DNA of 49,141 nucleotides, taken from positions 1-49,141 of the forward strand of contig NZ_JAAAMT010000044.1 of assembly GCF_009905435.1 (NCBI RefSeq), in the 5' to 3' direction. Shown in pieces: positions 37,764 through 46,234 of the stretch (position 1 is the stretch's first letter; every line of letters starts with the position of its first letter). Position numbers and translations under genes: made by a program. The notes beneath the pieces were generated by a model, which saw nothing but the letters and a program-made list of their open reading frames with translations, did not search any database and was not told the DNA's origin. This DNA comes from Pseudomonas sp. R5(2019) (GTDB taxonomy: Bacteria > Pseudomonadota > Gammaproteobacteria > Pseudomonadales > Pseudomonadaceae).

Positions 37764-38888
37764 ATGTCCATAGAACAACTACAACAAACCCCGTTGCACG
37801 CCCTGCACCTGGAACTGGGCGCGCGCATGGTGCCATTCGCCGGTTACGCCATGCCGGTCCAGTACCCGCTGGGTGTCCTCAAGGAACACCTGCACACCCG
37901 TGAGCAAGCCGGTCTGTTCGACGTCTCGCACATGGGCCAGATCCGCCTGCGCGGCGCCGGTGCTGCCAAGGCGCTGGAAGCGCTGGTGCCGGTCGACATC
38001 CTCGACCTGCCGGTGGGCATGCAGCGCTATGCCCTGTTCACCAACGATGACGGTGGCATCCTCGACGACCTGATGGTCGCCAACCTGGGCAACGACGAGC
38101 TGTTCCTGGTGGTCAACGCCGCCTGCAAGGAACAGGACCTGACCCACCTGCGGCAGCACCTGGAAGGGCAGTGCGACGTCGAGTCGCTGTTCGACAGCCG
38201 CGCCTTGCTTGCCCTGCAGGGGCCGGCGGCGGCGAAGGTGCTTGTCCGCCTGGCGCCTCAGGTGAGCAGCATGACCTTCATGCAGTTCGCCAGTGTGCGG
38301 TTGCTGGGTGTCGACTGCTACGTCAGCCGTTCGGGTTACACCGGTGAGGATGGTTACGAAATTTCCGTGCCGGTGCAGGCGGCGCAAACGCTCGCCCGTG
38401 CGCTGCTGGCCGAGCCCGAGGTCGAGGCCATTGGCCTGGGCGCCCGTGACTCGTTGCGTCTGGAGGCCGGGCTGTGCCTGTACGGCCATGACATGGAGCA
38501 ACGCACCACGCCGATCGAGGCCAGCCTGACTTGGGCGATCTCCAAGGCGCGGCGTGCCGATGGCGAGCGTGCCGGCGGGTTCCCCGGTGCCGGGCGCATC
38601 TTCGCCCAGCAGCGCGAGGGTGTGGCCAGCAAGCGTGTGGGCCTGTTGCCCAAGGAACGGGTGCCGGTGCGCGAAGGTGCACTGATCGTCGATGCGCAAG
38701 AGCAGGTGATCGGTCGTGTCACCAGCGGTGGGTTCGGCCCAAGCCTGGGCGGGCCGCTGGCGATGGGATATGTGCAGAGCGAGCATTCGGCGCTGGAGAC
38801 GGAAGTCTTCGCCCAGGTACGCGGCAAGCTGGTGCCGATGCTGGTGGTCCGCACACCGTTCGTGGCCCAACGTTATTACCGTGGCTGA
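37764..38888 (+). CDS. gcvT: GcvT: aminomethyltransferase (T protein)
   Basis: A 374-residue tetrahydrofolate-dependent enzyme of the glycine cleavage system. Motifs: MVPFAGYAMPVQYP, GLFDVSHMGQIRLRG with the catalytic Asp in the later YGHDMEQRTTPIEASLTWA, and SRSGYTGEDGYEI. It releases ammonia from the H-protein-bound group and moves the one-carbon unit to tetrahydrofolate. It follows sdaA after 9 bases and precedes lipA. Confidence 0.95.
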   Translation: MSIEQLQQTPLHALHLELGARMVPFAGYAMPVQYPLGVLKEHLHTREQAGLFDVSHMGQIRLRGAGAAKALEALVPVDILDLPVGMQRYALFTNDDGGILDDLMVANLGNDELFLVVNAACKEQDLTHLRQHLEGQCDVESLFDSRALLALQGPAAAKVLVRLAPQVSSMTFMQFASVRLLGVDCYVSRSGYTGEDGYEISVPVQAAQTLARALLAEPEVEAIGLGARDSLRLEAGLCLYGHDMEQRTTPIEASLTWAISKARRADGERAGGFPGAGRIFAQQREGVASKRVGLLPKERVPVREGALIVDAQEQVIGRVTSGGFGPSLGGPLAMGYVQSEHSALETEVFAQVRGKLVPMLVVRTPFVAQRYYRG

Positions 38889-38906
38889 AGACCTGACTGG
38901 CGGAGC

Positions 38907-39887
38907 ATGAGCATGAACGAAACCCTGTCTGTCGTCACGCGCCCGCAGCCCCTGCAGGCCGGGGTGAAACTGCGCGGCGCCGAGAAGGTGGCGCGAATTC
39001 CGGTGAAGATCCTGCCCACCGAAGAAGTGCCACGCAAGCCTGACTGGATCCGCGTGGAGATTCCAACCTCGCCGGAGGTGGCGCGGGTCAAGGCACTGCT
39101 GCGCAAGCACAAACTGCACAGCGTCTGCGAAGAGGCGTCCTGCCCGAACCTGGGCGAGTGTTTCTCCGGTGGCACGGCGACCTTCATGATCATGGGCGAC
39201 ATCTGCACCCGGCGTTGCCCATTCTGCGACGTCGGCCATGGCCGGCCCAAACCGCTGGACGTCGATGAGCCGAAGAACCTGGCCATCGCCATCGCCGACC
39301 TGCGCCTGAAGTACGTGGTCATCACTTCGGTGGACCGCGACGACCTGCGCGACGGCGGCGCCCAGCACTTCGTCGACTGCCTGCGCGAAATCCGCAAGCT
39401 GTCGCCGGGCATCCAGCTGGAAACCCTGGTGCCGGATTACCGGGGGCGCATGGACGTGGCCCTGGCCATCACCGAACAGGAACCGCCGAATGTGTTCAAC
39501 CATAACCTGGAAACCGTGCCGCGCTTGTACAAGGCGGCACGGCCGGGCTCGGACTTCGAGTGGTCGCTGGATCTGCTGGAGAACTTCAAGCAACGTGTAC
39601 CCGGGGTGCCGACCAAGTCCGGGCTGATGCTCGGCTTGGGCGAGACCGATGAGGAAGTGATCGAGGTGATGCTGCGCATGCGCGAGCATCAGGTCGACAT
39701 GCTGACCCTGGGGCAGTATTTGCAACCTTCGCGCAGCCACCTGTCAGTGCAACGTTTCGTGCATCCGGACACCTTCGCCTGGTTTGCTGATCAAGCCTTG
39801 GCGATGGGGTTCAGAAACGTGGCGTCCGGGCCGCTGGTGCGTTCGTCTTACCATGCGGACCAACAAGCTGTGCAGGCGGCCCGATAG
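38907..39887 (+). CDS. lipA: LipA: lipoyl synthase, copy within the glycine operon
   Basis: A 326-residue radical SAM enzyme that inserts two sulphur atoms into octanoyl groups. It has both clusters: the auxiliary cluster motif CEEASCPNLGEC and the radical SAM motif CTRRCPFCDV, plus PSRSHLSVQRFVHPDTF and the final SSYHAD, where lipoyl synthases keep a serine ligand. It starts 18 bases after gcvT. Pseudomonas normally has lipA with lipB near the peptidoglycan genes, so this is probably an extra copy that supplies lipoate to GcvH when glycine is degraded. No partner lipB is seen here. Confidence 0.94.
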   Translation: MSMNETLSVVTRPQPLQAGVKLRGAEKVARIPVKILPTEEVPRKPDWIRVEIPTSPEVARVKALLRKHKLHSVCEEASCPNLGECFSGGTATFMIMGDICTRRCPFCDVGHGRPKPLDVDEPKNLAIAIADLRLKYVVITSVDRDDLRDGGAQHFVDCLREIRKLSPGIQLETLVPDYRGRMDVALAITEQEPPNVFNHNLETVPRLYKAARPGSDFEWSLDLLENFKQRVPGVPTKSGLMLGLGETDEEVIEVMLRMREHQVDMLTLGQYLQPSRSHLSVQRFVHPDTFAWFADQALAMGFRNVASGPLVRSSYHADQQAVQAAR

Positions 39888-40549
39888 GCGCGGTCCTTGA
39901 GTCGATTGCAGCACACGCATGACCACCCAGCTCCCGCACGCGGGTTCTTGCCGGCAGCTAGGTGCTAACCCGGCGTATGAGCCCCGTCAGGCGAACAATG
40001 TCGATTAGTCAGCGATGGTCCCGCGTACCCAGCCGCTGAGCGGACTGAGCTGGCGAGTGAGATCGGGCAGTTGCTGCCGCATCAGTGGGGGCTCTACTGC
40101 TTCTTGGAATACGAATCGCTGGTGTGGGAGCGGAGCGTTGCTTCAGCCGGTCAAAGGCTGTCAGGGTCGCCGAAGAACATTTGGACTTGGCTCTAGGGCG
40201 GCGGTTTCAGGATGGAATTTTGACGCTATGCCCCCAATTTTGCCCCCGGTCGCGGCGGGGGCGCGGGCGATCTCGATTGGCGATTGTTGACTTGAAGCGG
40301 GGTAGTCTTGGCTGGCTTTCAGTGTACCTCAAACGGCCAGGAGGACGAAGGTTCCGCATCGGGCTCAGAGTGAGCCAGCCAAGTTTGCCGAGGTACTTGC
40401 CAGGACAGGGCCGGCGCATCAGCGGAGCGGTAAGTGCTTATGATGAGGCGGGGGCTTGAGGTGTTTCTCGGCTCGATCGAGATCTGCTTGAGCCGCAACA
40501 CACGGCCCACAGAGGAAATTCATCAAGTGGGGGCGATGGAAGATTGCAA
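39888..40549. other. Gene-poor scar between lipA and the island, with an unknown gene fragment
   Basis: No intact gene is seen. On the minus strand 40005-40126 reads as a protein end (FVFQEAVEPPLMRQQLPDL, then TRQLSPLSGWVRG and a TAA stop). It is a plausible C-terminal remnant of a gene, but I do not recognise the family. The rest has short frames on both strands that look like chance. This kind of debris is common at island borders. Confidence 0.45.
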
Positions 40550-40576
40550 GTTCGAATCTCCACGCTTCCGCCGCCA
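40550..40576 (+). tRNA. 3' end of a tRNA-Ser gene (partial; probable attachment-site remnant)
   Basis: GTTCGAATCTC, CACGCTTCCG and CCGCCA together resemble the T-loop, acceptor strand and CCA end of a bacterial serine tRNA whose 3' part is GTTCGAATCTC-ACCGCTTCC-GCCA. The bases before it do not form a T-stem, D-arm or anticodon arm, so this is not a whole tRNA. A copy of a tRNA 3' end is what remains when an element integrates in a tRNA gene. The following bases fold as a terminator. The match is imperfect, with small differences, so the call is moderate. Confidence 0.5.
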
Positions 40577-40585
40577 ATTTTCATC

Positions 40586-40620
40586 AAAGCCCTGATTTTT
40601 CGGGGATCTTTTGTTTTGTC
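40586..40620 (+). terminator. Terminator-like sequence after the tRNA remnant
   Basis: AAAGCCCTGA, a T-rich loop and CGGGGATCTTTTG form an imperfect stem (CCCTG with CGGGG, including one G-U pair) followed by a T-rich run. It is the sort of terminator that follows tRNA genes and supports the tRNA 3' end call. Confidence 0.5.
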
Positions 40621-41284
40621 TGATTCCAGCCCATACCCCAGTCCATAATTCGGACGCTGGCTTCCTTTAAGCGTCGTTGGAACTTTCCACCGAACGGACA
40701 CCTTGTTATTCCGTGTGGCGCCTTGAAATGGGTGCTGGTGCATCGACCACCGTATCTATATCTAACTCAATGCAATCCAGTAGGCATCACTGGTCTCATG
40801 AGGTCCATTTTACTTGTTACCGCGTATTCGGATACCAGTTACTGTCGCCTGCAGCAATTTCGCTCGGGCTATATCCGTACCGGGTATGAGTACAGCTTTC
40901 AGCTCGGCGTAACCTCAGGAGCGGATGTCCTGAATCATGGGCGCTAAGCCGTCGAGGGTTAGATGTTGGTGGCAGCTACATCGTGGTGCCTTGGAGAGAG
41001 CGATCAAGTCGTCCGCGCAGCAACAGTACGTCGTAGAGTTCTGTCTCTCAGGCCTCGCTGGAGAGCGCCTGGTTGAAGACAGGGTGATTGGCCAGCGTTC
41101 CCTTGGTGGCGTGAAGCTACGAACTGTGGGCTCCTGGCTGAGGGCAAAATGCCATGCTGCAGTGATACAATCCCGCAGCTAGCGAATTGGACACATGGCG
41201 CCCCTGCAGCAGGATTCGCTTTCACAGCAGAGATCAAGTCATGCGCGACTGAGTGCTGCTACACACTTCGAGTAAGGAAGATCG
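40621..41284. other. Intergenic region before the first TIR gene
   Basis: About 660 bases without a convincing gene. Several short frames exist, but none has family resemblance or a good ribosome site. Base composition falls toward that of the island genes. The promoter of the TIR gene should lie near its right end, where AAGGAAG precedes the ATG at 41285. Confidence 0.4.
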
Positions 41285-42139
41285 ATGTACGTAGGTTTCG
41301 AGCTGAACGATTACGAACCCCTTCGCAAGGTTTCTTTTCTGGAGACCTACGATTTCAAAGAGCAGTCGAAAGGTACCTTTGACAGGCTATCTGAGTACAT
41401 GGTGGGCAAATTCAAAGGCAAGGATGTCATTGATGCCGAGCAGCTTGCTGACCATTTATTCCCTGCCAAGAAGGCCCATGTGTTCCTTTCCCATTCGCAC
41501 CAGGATGCTGACCAAGCGATCGAATTGGCGATTGCTCTGAGGGATAAAGGGCTAGAGGTCTTTGTCGACTCCTGCGTGTGGGGTTACTTCCATGACCTGC
41601 TTGACGCCTTGAACGGGGTTTACGCCGATCCTCAGAGAAGTGCCGAAGGTGGGGTCGTCTACGACTACAGAAAGGCTACCGACCTGACCGCAGGTGTGCA
41701 CATGATGCTCGTTGGGGCCCTTCAAGCCATGATTGACCGGTCGGAGCTGTTCGTTTTTCTCAATACCAGCAACTCGATCCCACTCAACAATTTTGCCGGG
41801 GTGGATCGAACCTTTTCCCCGTGGATCTATTCCGAGCTGCAGTTCAGTGCAAACGCTCGTAGCCAGCTTCCGATGCGAAAGCGCTTGATCATGGATTCGG
41901 TGTCGATCGAAGAGCGGCGTCAGTTCAAAGCAATTGCCAGCACTGAGGCGTTGTTGTCGTTCAAGGCCTTCAACAAGCACCTGCCCAAGGTCAACGGTGG
42001 CGAACTGAAGACATGGTTCAGCGGGACGGGCACGCTGGGGCTTCGGGCACTCGATAGCATGTATAACAATTCGGATATCCCGGAGAGTTTCCTGAGGCTG
42101 CGCCAAGCGCTGGAGAGGCGCGAGCAACTGGGTGCGTAA
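41285..42139 (+). CDS. TIR-domain protein with N-terminal extension
   Basis: A 284-residue protein. Residues 1-60 are an extension without known motifs. A TIR domain follows from about residue 63 to 215: KAHVFLSHSHQDADQAIELA (strand A and box 1), LRDKGLEVFVDSCVWGYF, MIDRSELFVFLNTSNS and FSPWIYSELQFSA, where the Glu of SEL is at the place of the catalytic Glu of NAD-cleaving TIR enzymes. It contains an unusual insert (about residues 105-145) between the second strand and the next helix. TIR proteins of phage defence make a NAD-derived signal or destroy NAD. With two ThsA-like genes nearby, a signal-making role is inferred. AAGGAAG lies upstream of the ATG. Confidence 0.8.
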   Translation: MYVGFELNDYEPLRKVSFLETYDFKEQSKGTFDRLSEYMVGKFKGKDVIDAEQLADHLFPAKKAHVFLSHSHQDADQAIELAIALRDKGLEVFVDSCVWGYFHDLLDALNGVYADPQRSAEGGVVYDYRKATDLTAGVHMMLVGALQAMIDRSELFVFLNTSNSIPLNNFAGVDRTFSPWIYSELQFSANARSQLPMRKRLIMDSVSIEERRQFKAIASTEALLSFKAFNKHLPKVNGGELKTWFSGTGTLGLRALDSMYNNSDIPESFLRLRQALERREQLGA

Positions 42140-42243
42140 CTGCCCCCGTCAACGACCGCGAGTGATGCTTCAAGAGCTCAAGCATGGGCTTGTCGGGGCT
42201 TTGCTCGTTGGTTAGGCTCGACTCTTTTCAAGGAGAAGAGAGT

Positions 42244-43233
42244 ATGCGGACGAGTCGGAGGATCACGCGGGCTTATTGTGTCGAACTCAAAGACGTGGTC
42301 ACCATTCCGGCTGCCCGTCGGGCCTTTTTCCAGATGCCCGAACCACGAAGTCGCTTCCTTTTTCTCTGCTCTTCAGAGTGCTGTCGACAGCTATCGACAC
42401 CACCTCAAATCACTGGGGTCAATTACCACATCCACGTGAGCGAGGATGGTCGGGTTGACGACTCGATTTGCCGACGTCCACATTTCAAAGAAAACAACCG
42501 TTACGAGCATCATACGGACTGTGAGTGGGTGGAGGATGATGGGGAGGCAGATGCCACACCCCGGCAAGGTGAAACTGCCGCCGACGCAAAGGCGCGCGTG
42601 GCGAAGCGGTCATTGAAAGCAATCGTCGACATCTTTGATCCTGGCCAGGATGACGAAGAGGTGATGCCCAAGACAACCGGCGATGGAGCTCATCCACCTC
42701 GGCAGGTAAGTGAGGGTAGGGCTCGTGGGAACTCGAAGTCATCAGGTGGAGCGGGTGGACGGCGCGAGAGCAAAGTGAAATCCAAAGACCTGGAAGCGCT
42801 TGTCGACCATTACTGCGAAGCCCGTGATAGCTTCGATTTGGAGACGTTCAAACGGATTATGCTTGAGGTCAAGGGGCGTGGGGTCATCAGCCTGCGTTCG
42901 TATTTCCTTCCCAGCGAGTATGCCAAGACGGGGGTAGGCGGGCATGTGTATTGGGGGCGGGGCTACCTACTGCCTAGGAACGGCGACGGCCTAGAGCTCC
43001 AGCTGTTCAACAAAACGCAGAACAAGTCGGCCACCATTACGGTGCCTCCGGAGGTCGTTAAGACAGCCAAGTCCCAGTCGTATATCGAGCAAATTTTGTC
43101 GGAGCATCACCAGTTCAAGCATTTTACGTTCTACGTGCTTGGCGTCTTCACTCCGGTGCAGGAAAAGGAGGGGATGACTGTGGAGCTCAAGGATCTGCGT
43201 CGCCTGGTGATCCGGCGTGGCCCATTGAGATAG
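42244..43233 (+). CDS. Unknown protein with N-terminal Cys/His cluster, next to a TIR gene
   Basis: A 329-residue protein I do not recognise. Residues about 40-100 contain CSSECC, then C in SICRRPHF, then HHTDCEW, a Cys/His spacing that could bind zinc and recalls the N-terminal finger of CoiA-like proteins. Residues about 110-180 are acidic, Gly- and Ser-rich and probably disordered. A folded C-terminal half follows (DHYCEARDSFDLETFKRIML, YFLPSEYAKTGVGGHVYWGRGYLL). It lies 104 bases after the TIR gene on the same strand and may be cotranscribed. The ATG at 42244 has AGGAG about ten bases upstream; the open frame starts farther up. A sensor, effector or regulator role in the defence locus is possible but unproven. 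Confidence 0.7.
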   Translation: MRTSRRITRAYCVELKDVVTIPAARRAFFQMPEPRSRFLFLCSSECCRQLSTPPQITGVNYHIHVSEDGRVDDSICRRPHFKENNRYEHHTDCEWVEDDGEADATPRQGETAADAKARVAKRSLKAIVDIFDPGQDDEEVMPKTTGDGAHPPRQVSEGRARGNSKSSGGAGGRRESKVKSKDLEALVDHYCEARDSFDLETFKRIMLEVKGRGVISLRSYFLPSEYAKTGVGGHVYWGRGYLLPRNGDGLELQLFNKTQNKSATITVPPEVVKTAKSQSYIEQILSEHHQFKHFTFYVLGVFTPVQEKEGMTVELKDLRRLVIRRGPLR

Positions 43234-43260
43234 AGGATACGTTTCCCATTTCATGGAGCA

Positions 43261-43280
43261 GGGCGCGCTGTAACGCGCCC
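43261..43280. terminator. Hairpin between the convergent unknown gene and thsA-like gene 1
   Basis: GGGCGCG and CGCGCCC form a perfect 7-base stem around CTGTAA. It sits between two 3' ends and could serve both as a terminator. No T run is visible, so efficiency is uncertain. Confidence 0.5.
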
Positions 43281-43295
43281 GGGCTCATACTGAAA

Positions 43296-44768
43296 TCAGC
43301 TCACAACGTGGAGCCGATCCAATATCGTGAACACCATATTCAATAGTTCGGTCTGGCCCTGGTCAGTTTTGAGGAGATCTGGGTTAAAAAGCGCCTTCAA
43401 TTCCTTGTCGCTGGGCCGCTGCGCATTGGCACCTTTGAAGGGCATGCTCGAGCCTTTGAGTAGGTCATGAATGATTACCGCAGCGCCGCCGGTGGCCGCG
43501 ATCGGCAGCAGGTATGCACCACTTTTCTTCGCGATCTCGAATTCCTCGAGGACACCCTTGGCGATCTCTGGTTTTTCCTTCCCGTCTTCGACCTTCATGC
43601 CACCAACGAATACAACCGCTCCGGCATGTTTGGCCAGCTCAGTCCGCAGTGCTGTCCACTCTTCCCGGTCTGGCTGCTGCCCTTCAAGAGGTTGAGGGAA
43701 GGGGCGGGCGGTAAGCCGTCGATCGATATCCCATTCAGCGCCTTTGCGAAGCGCTGAAACGAACCCTTGCAATGACGCAGAACCCACTAAAACCCCTGCA
43801 CCCGTGACTAGGTCGCGATCAGTGTCAGCGATGCGCTTACCCAACTTCTCAGCGAACTGGTAGATCCTGGGCGCTTCATCAGATTGGACGTTCAAAGGCC
43901 AGCTACCACTCACCCAGATCCGCTTAGCGGCGAGCCGACGCTCGATCTCTTTAAGCAGCTCTGGAATTTCGTCGTAGCGCTCGACCTCTACGGCCTTAAG
44001 CCCATACCGTTGCAGATCTTTAGCCCACAGCCGGTGTTGAGTCAGGCGGGCTTCATAGGTCTTCTTATTGGTGAAGTCTGATCGCTGAGGCGGTCGTACG
44101 ATGGCGAAGTGCTCGGGAGGGGCATCGATGAAGCTTTCGCGGATCAACGACAGTACATGCTTGATGTTTGGATCGGTGAAGCTGATGCCGATGAACAGCA
44201 TCGACATCCCCGTGAGGTGGGCTTGGAACAGCGGAAGAAACTGCCCGCGACGGCTGCGGTAAAGTTCGTAGTCATCTGTCGAAATGACGATTTCATCGAT
44301 CGAGTTCACGCAGCCGTGCATTTTGTAGAGTCGGGTAGCGCCTCGCATCGGAACCCGGCGAGCGAGGGCAGGGCCGCTGGCAATGGACTGATACGGTCGA
44401 TGGATCTCGTCGAATGCGCGCTCGATCAGCAGATCGTAGTTCGTCGTCCAGATATGGCGAACGGGCAATCTGGCCAGAATCTCAACAGAGGGCGGGATCG
44501 GCTTCTGGGGTTTGATCTCTTTCAGGATGACGTCCCGCACTCGGGATGCGCTGCCGGTCTCCCTGATTGACCATTGAGCCAATGCAGTAAGGTCTTGGAC
44601 GTCGTTCGAGTTGACGCCGAGCTCCTCCCCAATCTCCTTGAGCAGGGTCGCCCAGGAAGGATATCCGGCGGCCATGGATACGCCGGCGCCGACGAATACA
44701 GCAGCTGTCCCGTCATTGAGCGCTTTAGGAAACTCCTTCAAAAAATGCGTCCGTAACGACTTGCTCAT
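43296..44768 (-). CDS. thsA: ThsA-like SIR2-SLOG protein 1 (Thoeris effector)
   Basis: A 490-residue protein with an N-terminal SIR2 domain (about 10-280): VFVGAGVS at 24-31, IWTTNYD with Asn110, YKMHG with His151, and LFIGISFTDPNI. A C-terminal SLOG domain (about 285-470) reads KRIWVSGSW, LVTGAGVLVGSASLQGF, ARPFPQ and AGAVVFVGGM, then ATGGAAVI. This is the type I ThsA layout and length; Asn110 and His151 match the catalytic pair of B. cereus ThsA (Asn112, His152). On binding the TIR-made signal in the SLOG pocket, ThsA breaks down NAD and stops the infected cell. It lies 56 bases after the ThsB-like gene on the same strand. Confidence 0.88.
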   Translation of the reverse strand: MSKSLRTHFLKEFPKALNDGTAAVFVGAGVSMAAGYPSWATLLKEIGEELGVNSNDVQDLTALAQWSIRETGSASRVRDVILKEIKPQKPIPPSVEILARLPVRHIWTTNYDLLIERAFDEIHRPYQSIASGPALARRVPMRGATRLYKMHGCVNSIDEIVISTDDYELYRSRRGQFLPLFQAHLTGMSMLFIGISFTDPNIKHVLSLIRESFIDAPPEHFAIVRPPQRSDFTNKKTYEARLTQHRLWAKDLQRYGLKAVEVERYDEIPELLKEIERRLAAKRIWVSGSWPLNVQSDEAPRIYQFAEKLGKRIADTDRDLVTGAGVLVGSASLQGFVSALRKGAEWDIDRRLTARPFPQPLEGQQPDREEWTALRTELAKHAGAVVFVGGMKVEDGKEKPEIAKGVLEEFEIAKKSGAYLLPIAATGGAAVIIHDLLKGSSMPFKGANAQRPSDKELKALFNPDLLKTDQGQTELLNMVFTILDRLHVVS

Positions 44769-44824
44769 CTCAATCCTTAAAGCTCAAACAAAGAAAGGGA
44801 GGTCAACCAGGCTCAGGCTTATGA

Positions 44825-45319
44825 TCAGGCGATGGCGTTGCGCTTGCGAATAGCCGCCTCAATCCAGCTGTCCATGTTTGCGTGGATATTGCCGTAGACC
44901 AACTTACTGTCGAGACCCATGGGGGTGATCAGATCGACAAAGTTAGATAGCTTTTTGCCCCGGAAGTCGATCATGTCGAACGGGTTAGGGCCGAGCCTCG
45001 AGGTTCTGCTGTTTTCGTCGAGCAATTTATCGATGCGGATACCGAACACAGCCTTGCCAGCATTCCACCCCTTGATGATCTCTTTGAGCACCCAGGGACG
45101 CAGTGCGGTTTCGGAGCCGACAAGGACAATGACGCAGCTTTTGCCCTTCATGTTTTCGTCAATCCAAGCTTCGATTGACGCGGCGCCTTTTCGCTTGACC
45201 TCTTCCCACTCGTTGGGACGGCAGACGGCTTGTCCGTTAAGGGCGCCCATTTGGCGGATCTGGTTGGTACGCCAGAAATCGTTGTCGAAGTGAAAGCTGA
45301 AGAACACATTCCTTGCCAT
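44825..45319 (-). CDS. thsB: ThsB-like TIR protein 1 (DUF1863/ThsB TIR)
   Basis: A 164-residue protein of the ThsB (PF08937, formerly DUF1863) TIR-like family. The start ARNVFFSFHFDNDFWRTNQI matches the ThsB beginning FYSFHY or FFSFHF, followed by CVIVLVGSET and WVLKEIIKGWNAGKAVFGIRID, with the catalytic Glu in LKEI. ThsB senses infection and makes a cyclic ADP-ribose-type signal for ThsA. The ATG at 45319 gives the family N-terminus. It precedes thsA-like gene 1 and starts a minus-strand unit divergent from another TIR gene. Confidence 0.88.
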   Translation of the reverse strand: MARNVFFSFHFDNDFWRTNQIRQMGALNGQAVCRPNEWEEVKRKGAASIEAWIDENMKGKSCVIVLVGSETALRPWVLKEIIKGWNAGKAVFGIRIDKLLDENSRTSRLGPNPFDMIDFRGKKLSNFVDLITPMGLDSKLVYGNIHANMDSWIEAAIRKRNAIA

Positions 45320-45558
45320 TTCACATCCCTCGCGGTCAGGTAAGCTGGGGAATTTACCCCGCCGCTCCGATACTGGCAATTGGGCATTTCTGCCCGTTTA
45401 TGGCTGCCATGGTACGGGCGATTCACTGCTTTGATCTAGGTCATTCAATCCGTCCCGGGAGGAGGAATCTGGTCGAACAGTGATGGACGCAATGTCTTTT
45501 CGCGTGCACAGTCCGATGCGGTTGAGCGCATATTCACTGGACGGCAAGGATATAGAGC
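45320..45558. promoter_or_regulatory. Divergent promoter region between two TIR genes
   Basis: About 240 bases between the ThsB-like gene (minus) and the 191-residue TIR gene (plus). Both promoters should lie here. No operator or clear -35/-10 pair was assigned by eye. The plus-strand ATG at 45559 has a weak ribosome site (AAGGATAT). Confidence 0.4.
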
Positions 45559-46134
45559 ATGGCTTTTTTCACGAAAGATGAGGCGCGCGCCGCAGCGAAG
45601 CGGGCTCAGGGCCACCGGAGCATCAAAGCCGTCATCACCGAGTCGATGGAGTCGTACAAGACGGCCACCACCTTCGACATTTTCCTGTCTCACTCCATCG
45701 GTGATAAGGAGTTGGTACTTGGCATCAAGGTGCTGCTGGAGGACATGGGCAAACAGGTGTATGTGGACTGGGTGGAGGATCCGGAGCTTGATCGCGGCAA
45801 CGTGACCAAGGAAACGGCAGCCCGTCTACGGATCCGCATGGTGCAGTCTGAAAGTCTGCTGTACGTGGCCACAGACAACGCGAGCAACTCCAAGTGGATG
45901 CCTTGGGAGCTTGGCTATTTCGATGGTTTGAAGCGTGACAAAGTTCGAATCCTGCCCGTGGTGGAAAGGGCTAATGAACGCTTTGAGGGTCAGGAGTATC
46001 TGGGTTTGTACCCTGCCGTGTCGAAGGAAGATCTGGAAGACCTTCCAGATGCTGCGAATCGTCTGCGCGGTATGAAACCACGGCAACCGTTCAACCCGCT
46101 TCCGTTTGGGGGGATTGGCAAGCCTCGCTTCTGA
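45559..46134 (+). CDS. TIR-domain protein, toll-interleukin type
   Basis: A 191-residue protein. A helical N-terminal part (DEARAAAKRAQGHRSIKAVI) precedes a TIR domain from about residue 38: TFDIFLSHSIGDKELVLG, VLLEDMGKQVYVDW, SLLYVATDNASNS and KWMPWELGYFDGL, where the Glu of WEL is at the catalytic position. The C-terminus (LPFGGIGKPRF) is basic. It differs in type from the DUF1863 TIRs here and is closer to the TIR in the 284-residue protein. It stands divergent to the thsB-thsA pair. Multiple TIR genes often accompany one ThsA, each thought to answer different phage signals; here it may be an extra sensor. Confidence 0.82.
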   Translation: MAFFTKDEARAAAKRAQGHRSIKAVITESMESYKTATTFDIFLSHSIGDKELVLGIKVLLEDMGKQVYVDWVEDPELDRGNVTKETAARLRIRMVQSESLLYVATDNASNSKWMPWELGYFDGLKRDKVRILPVVERANERFEGQEYLGLYPAVSKEDLEDLPDAANRLRGMKPRQPFNPLPFGGIGKPRF

Positions 46135-46234
46135 CACGAGGAAATGTCCATGCCAATTACCGTGCGCGTGCTTCCTAGATGGATATTCGAAAAGCCTGAG
46201 TTGCTTTAACTAGGAAAGCAGCCCGGCTGCCAAT

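Noticed and set aside
37779..39740. 653-residue minus-strand open frame across gcvT and lipA
   Set aside because: It spans two real genes on the other strand and has no family resemblance.
40438..40743. 101-residue minus-strand frame across the tRNA remnant
   Set aside because: It runs through a tRNA 3' end and terminator; such frames are a known source of false proteins.
41552..42127. 191-residue minus-strand frame inside the first TIR gene
   Set aside because: It is antisense to a TIR domain with clear motifs.
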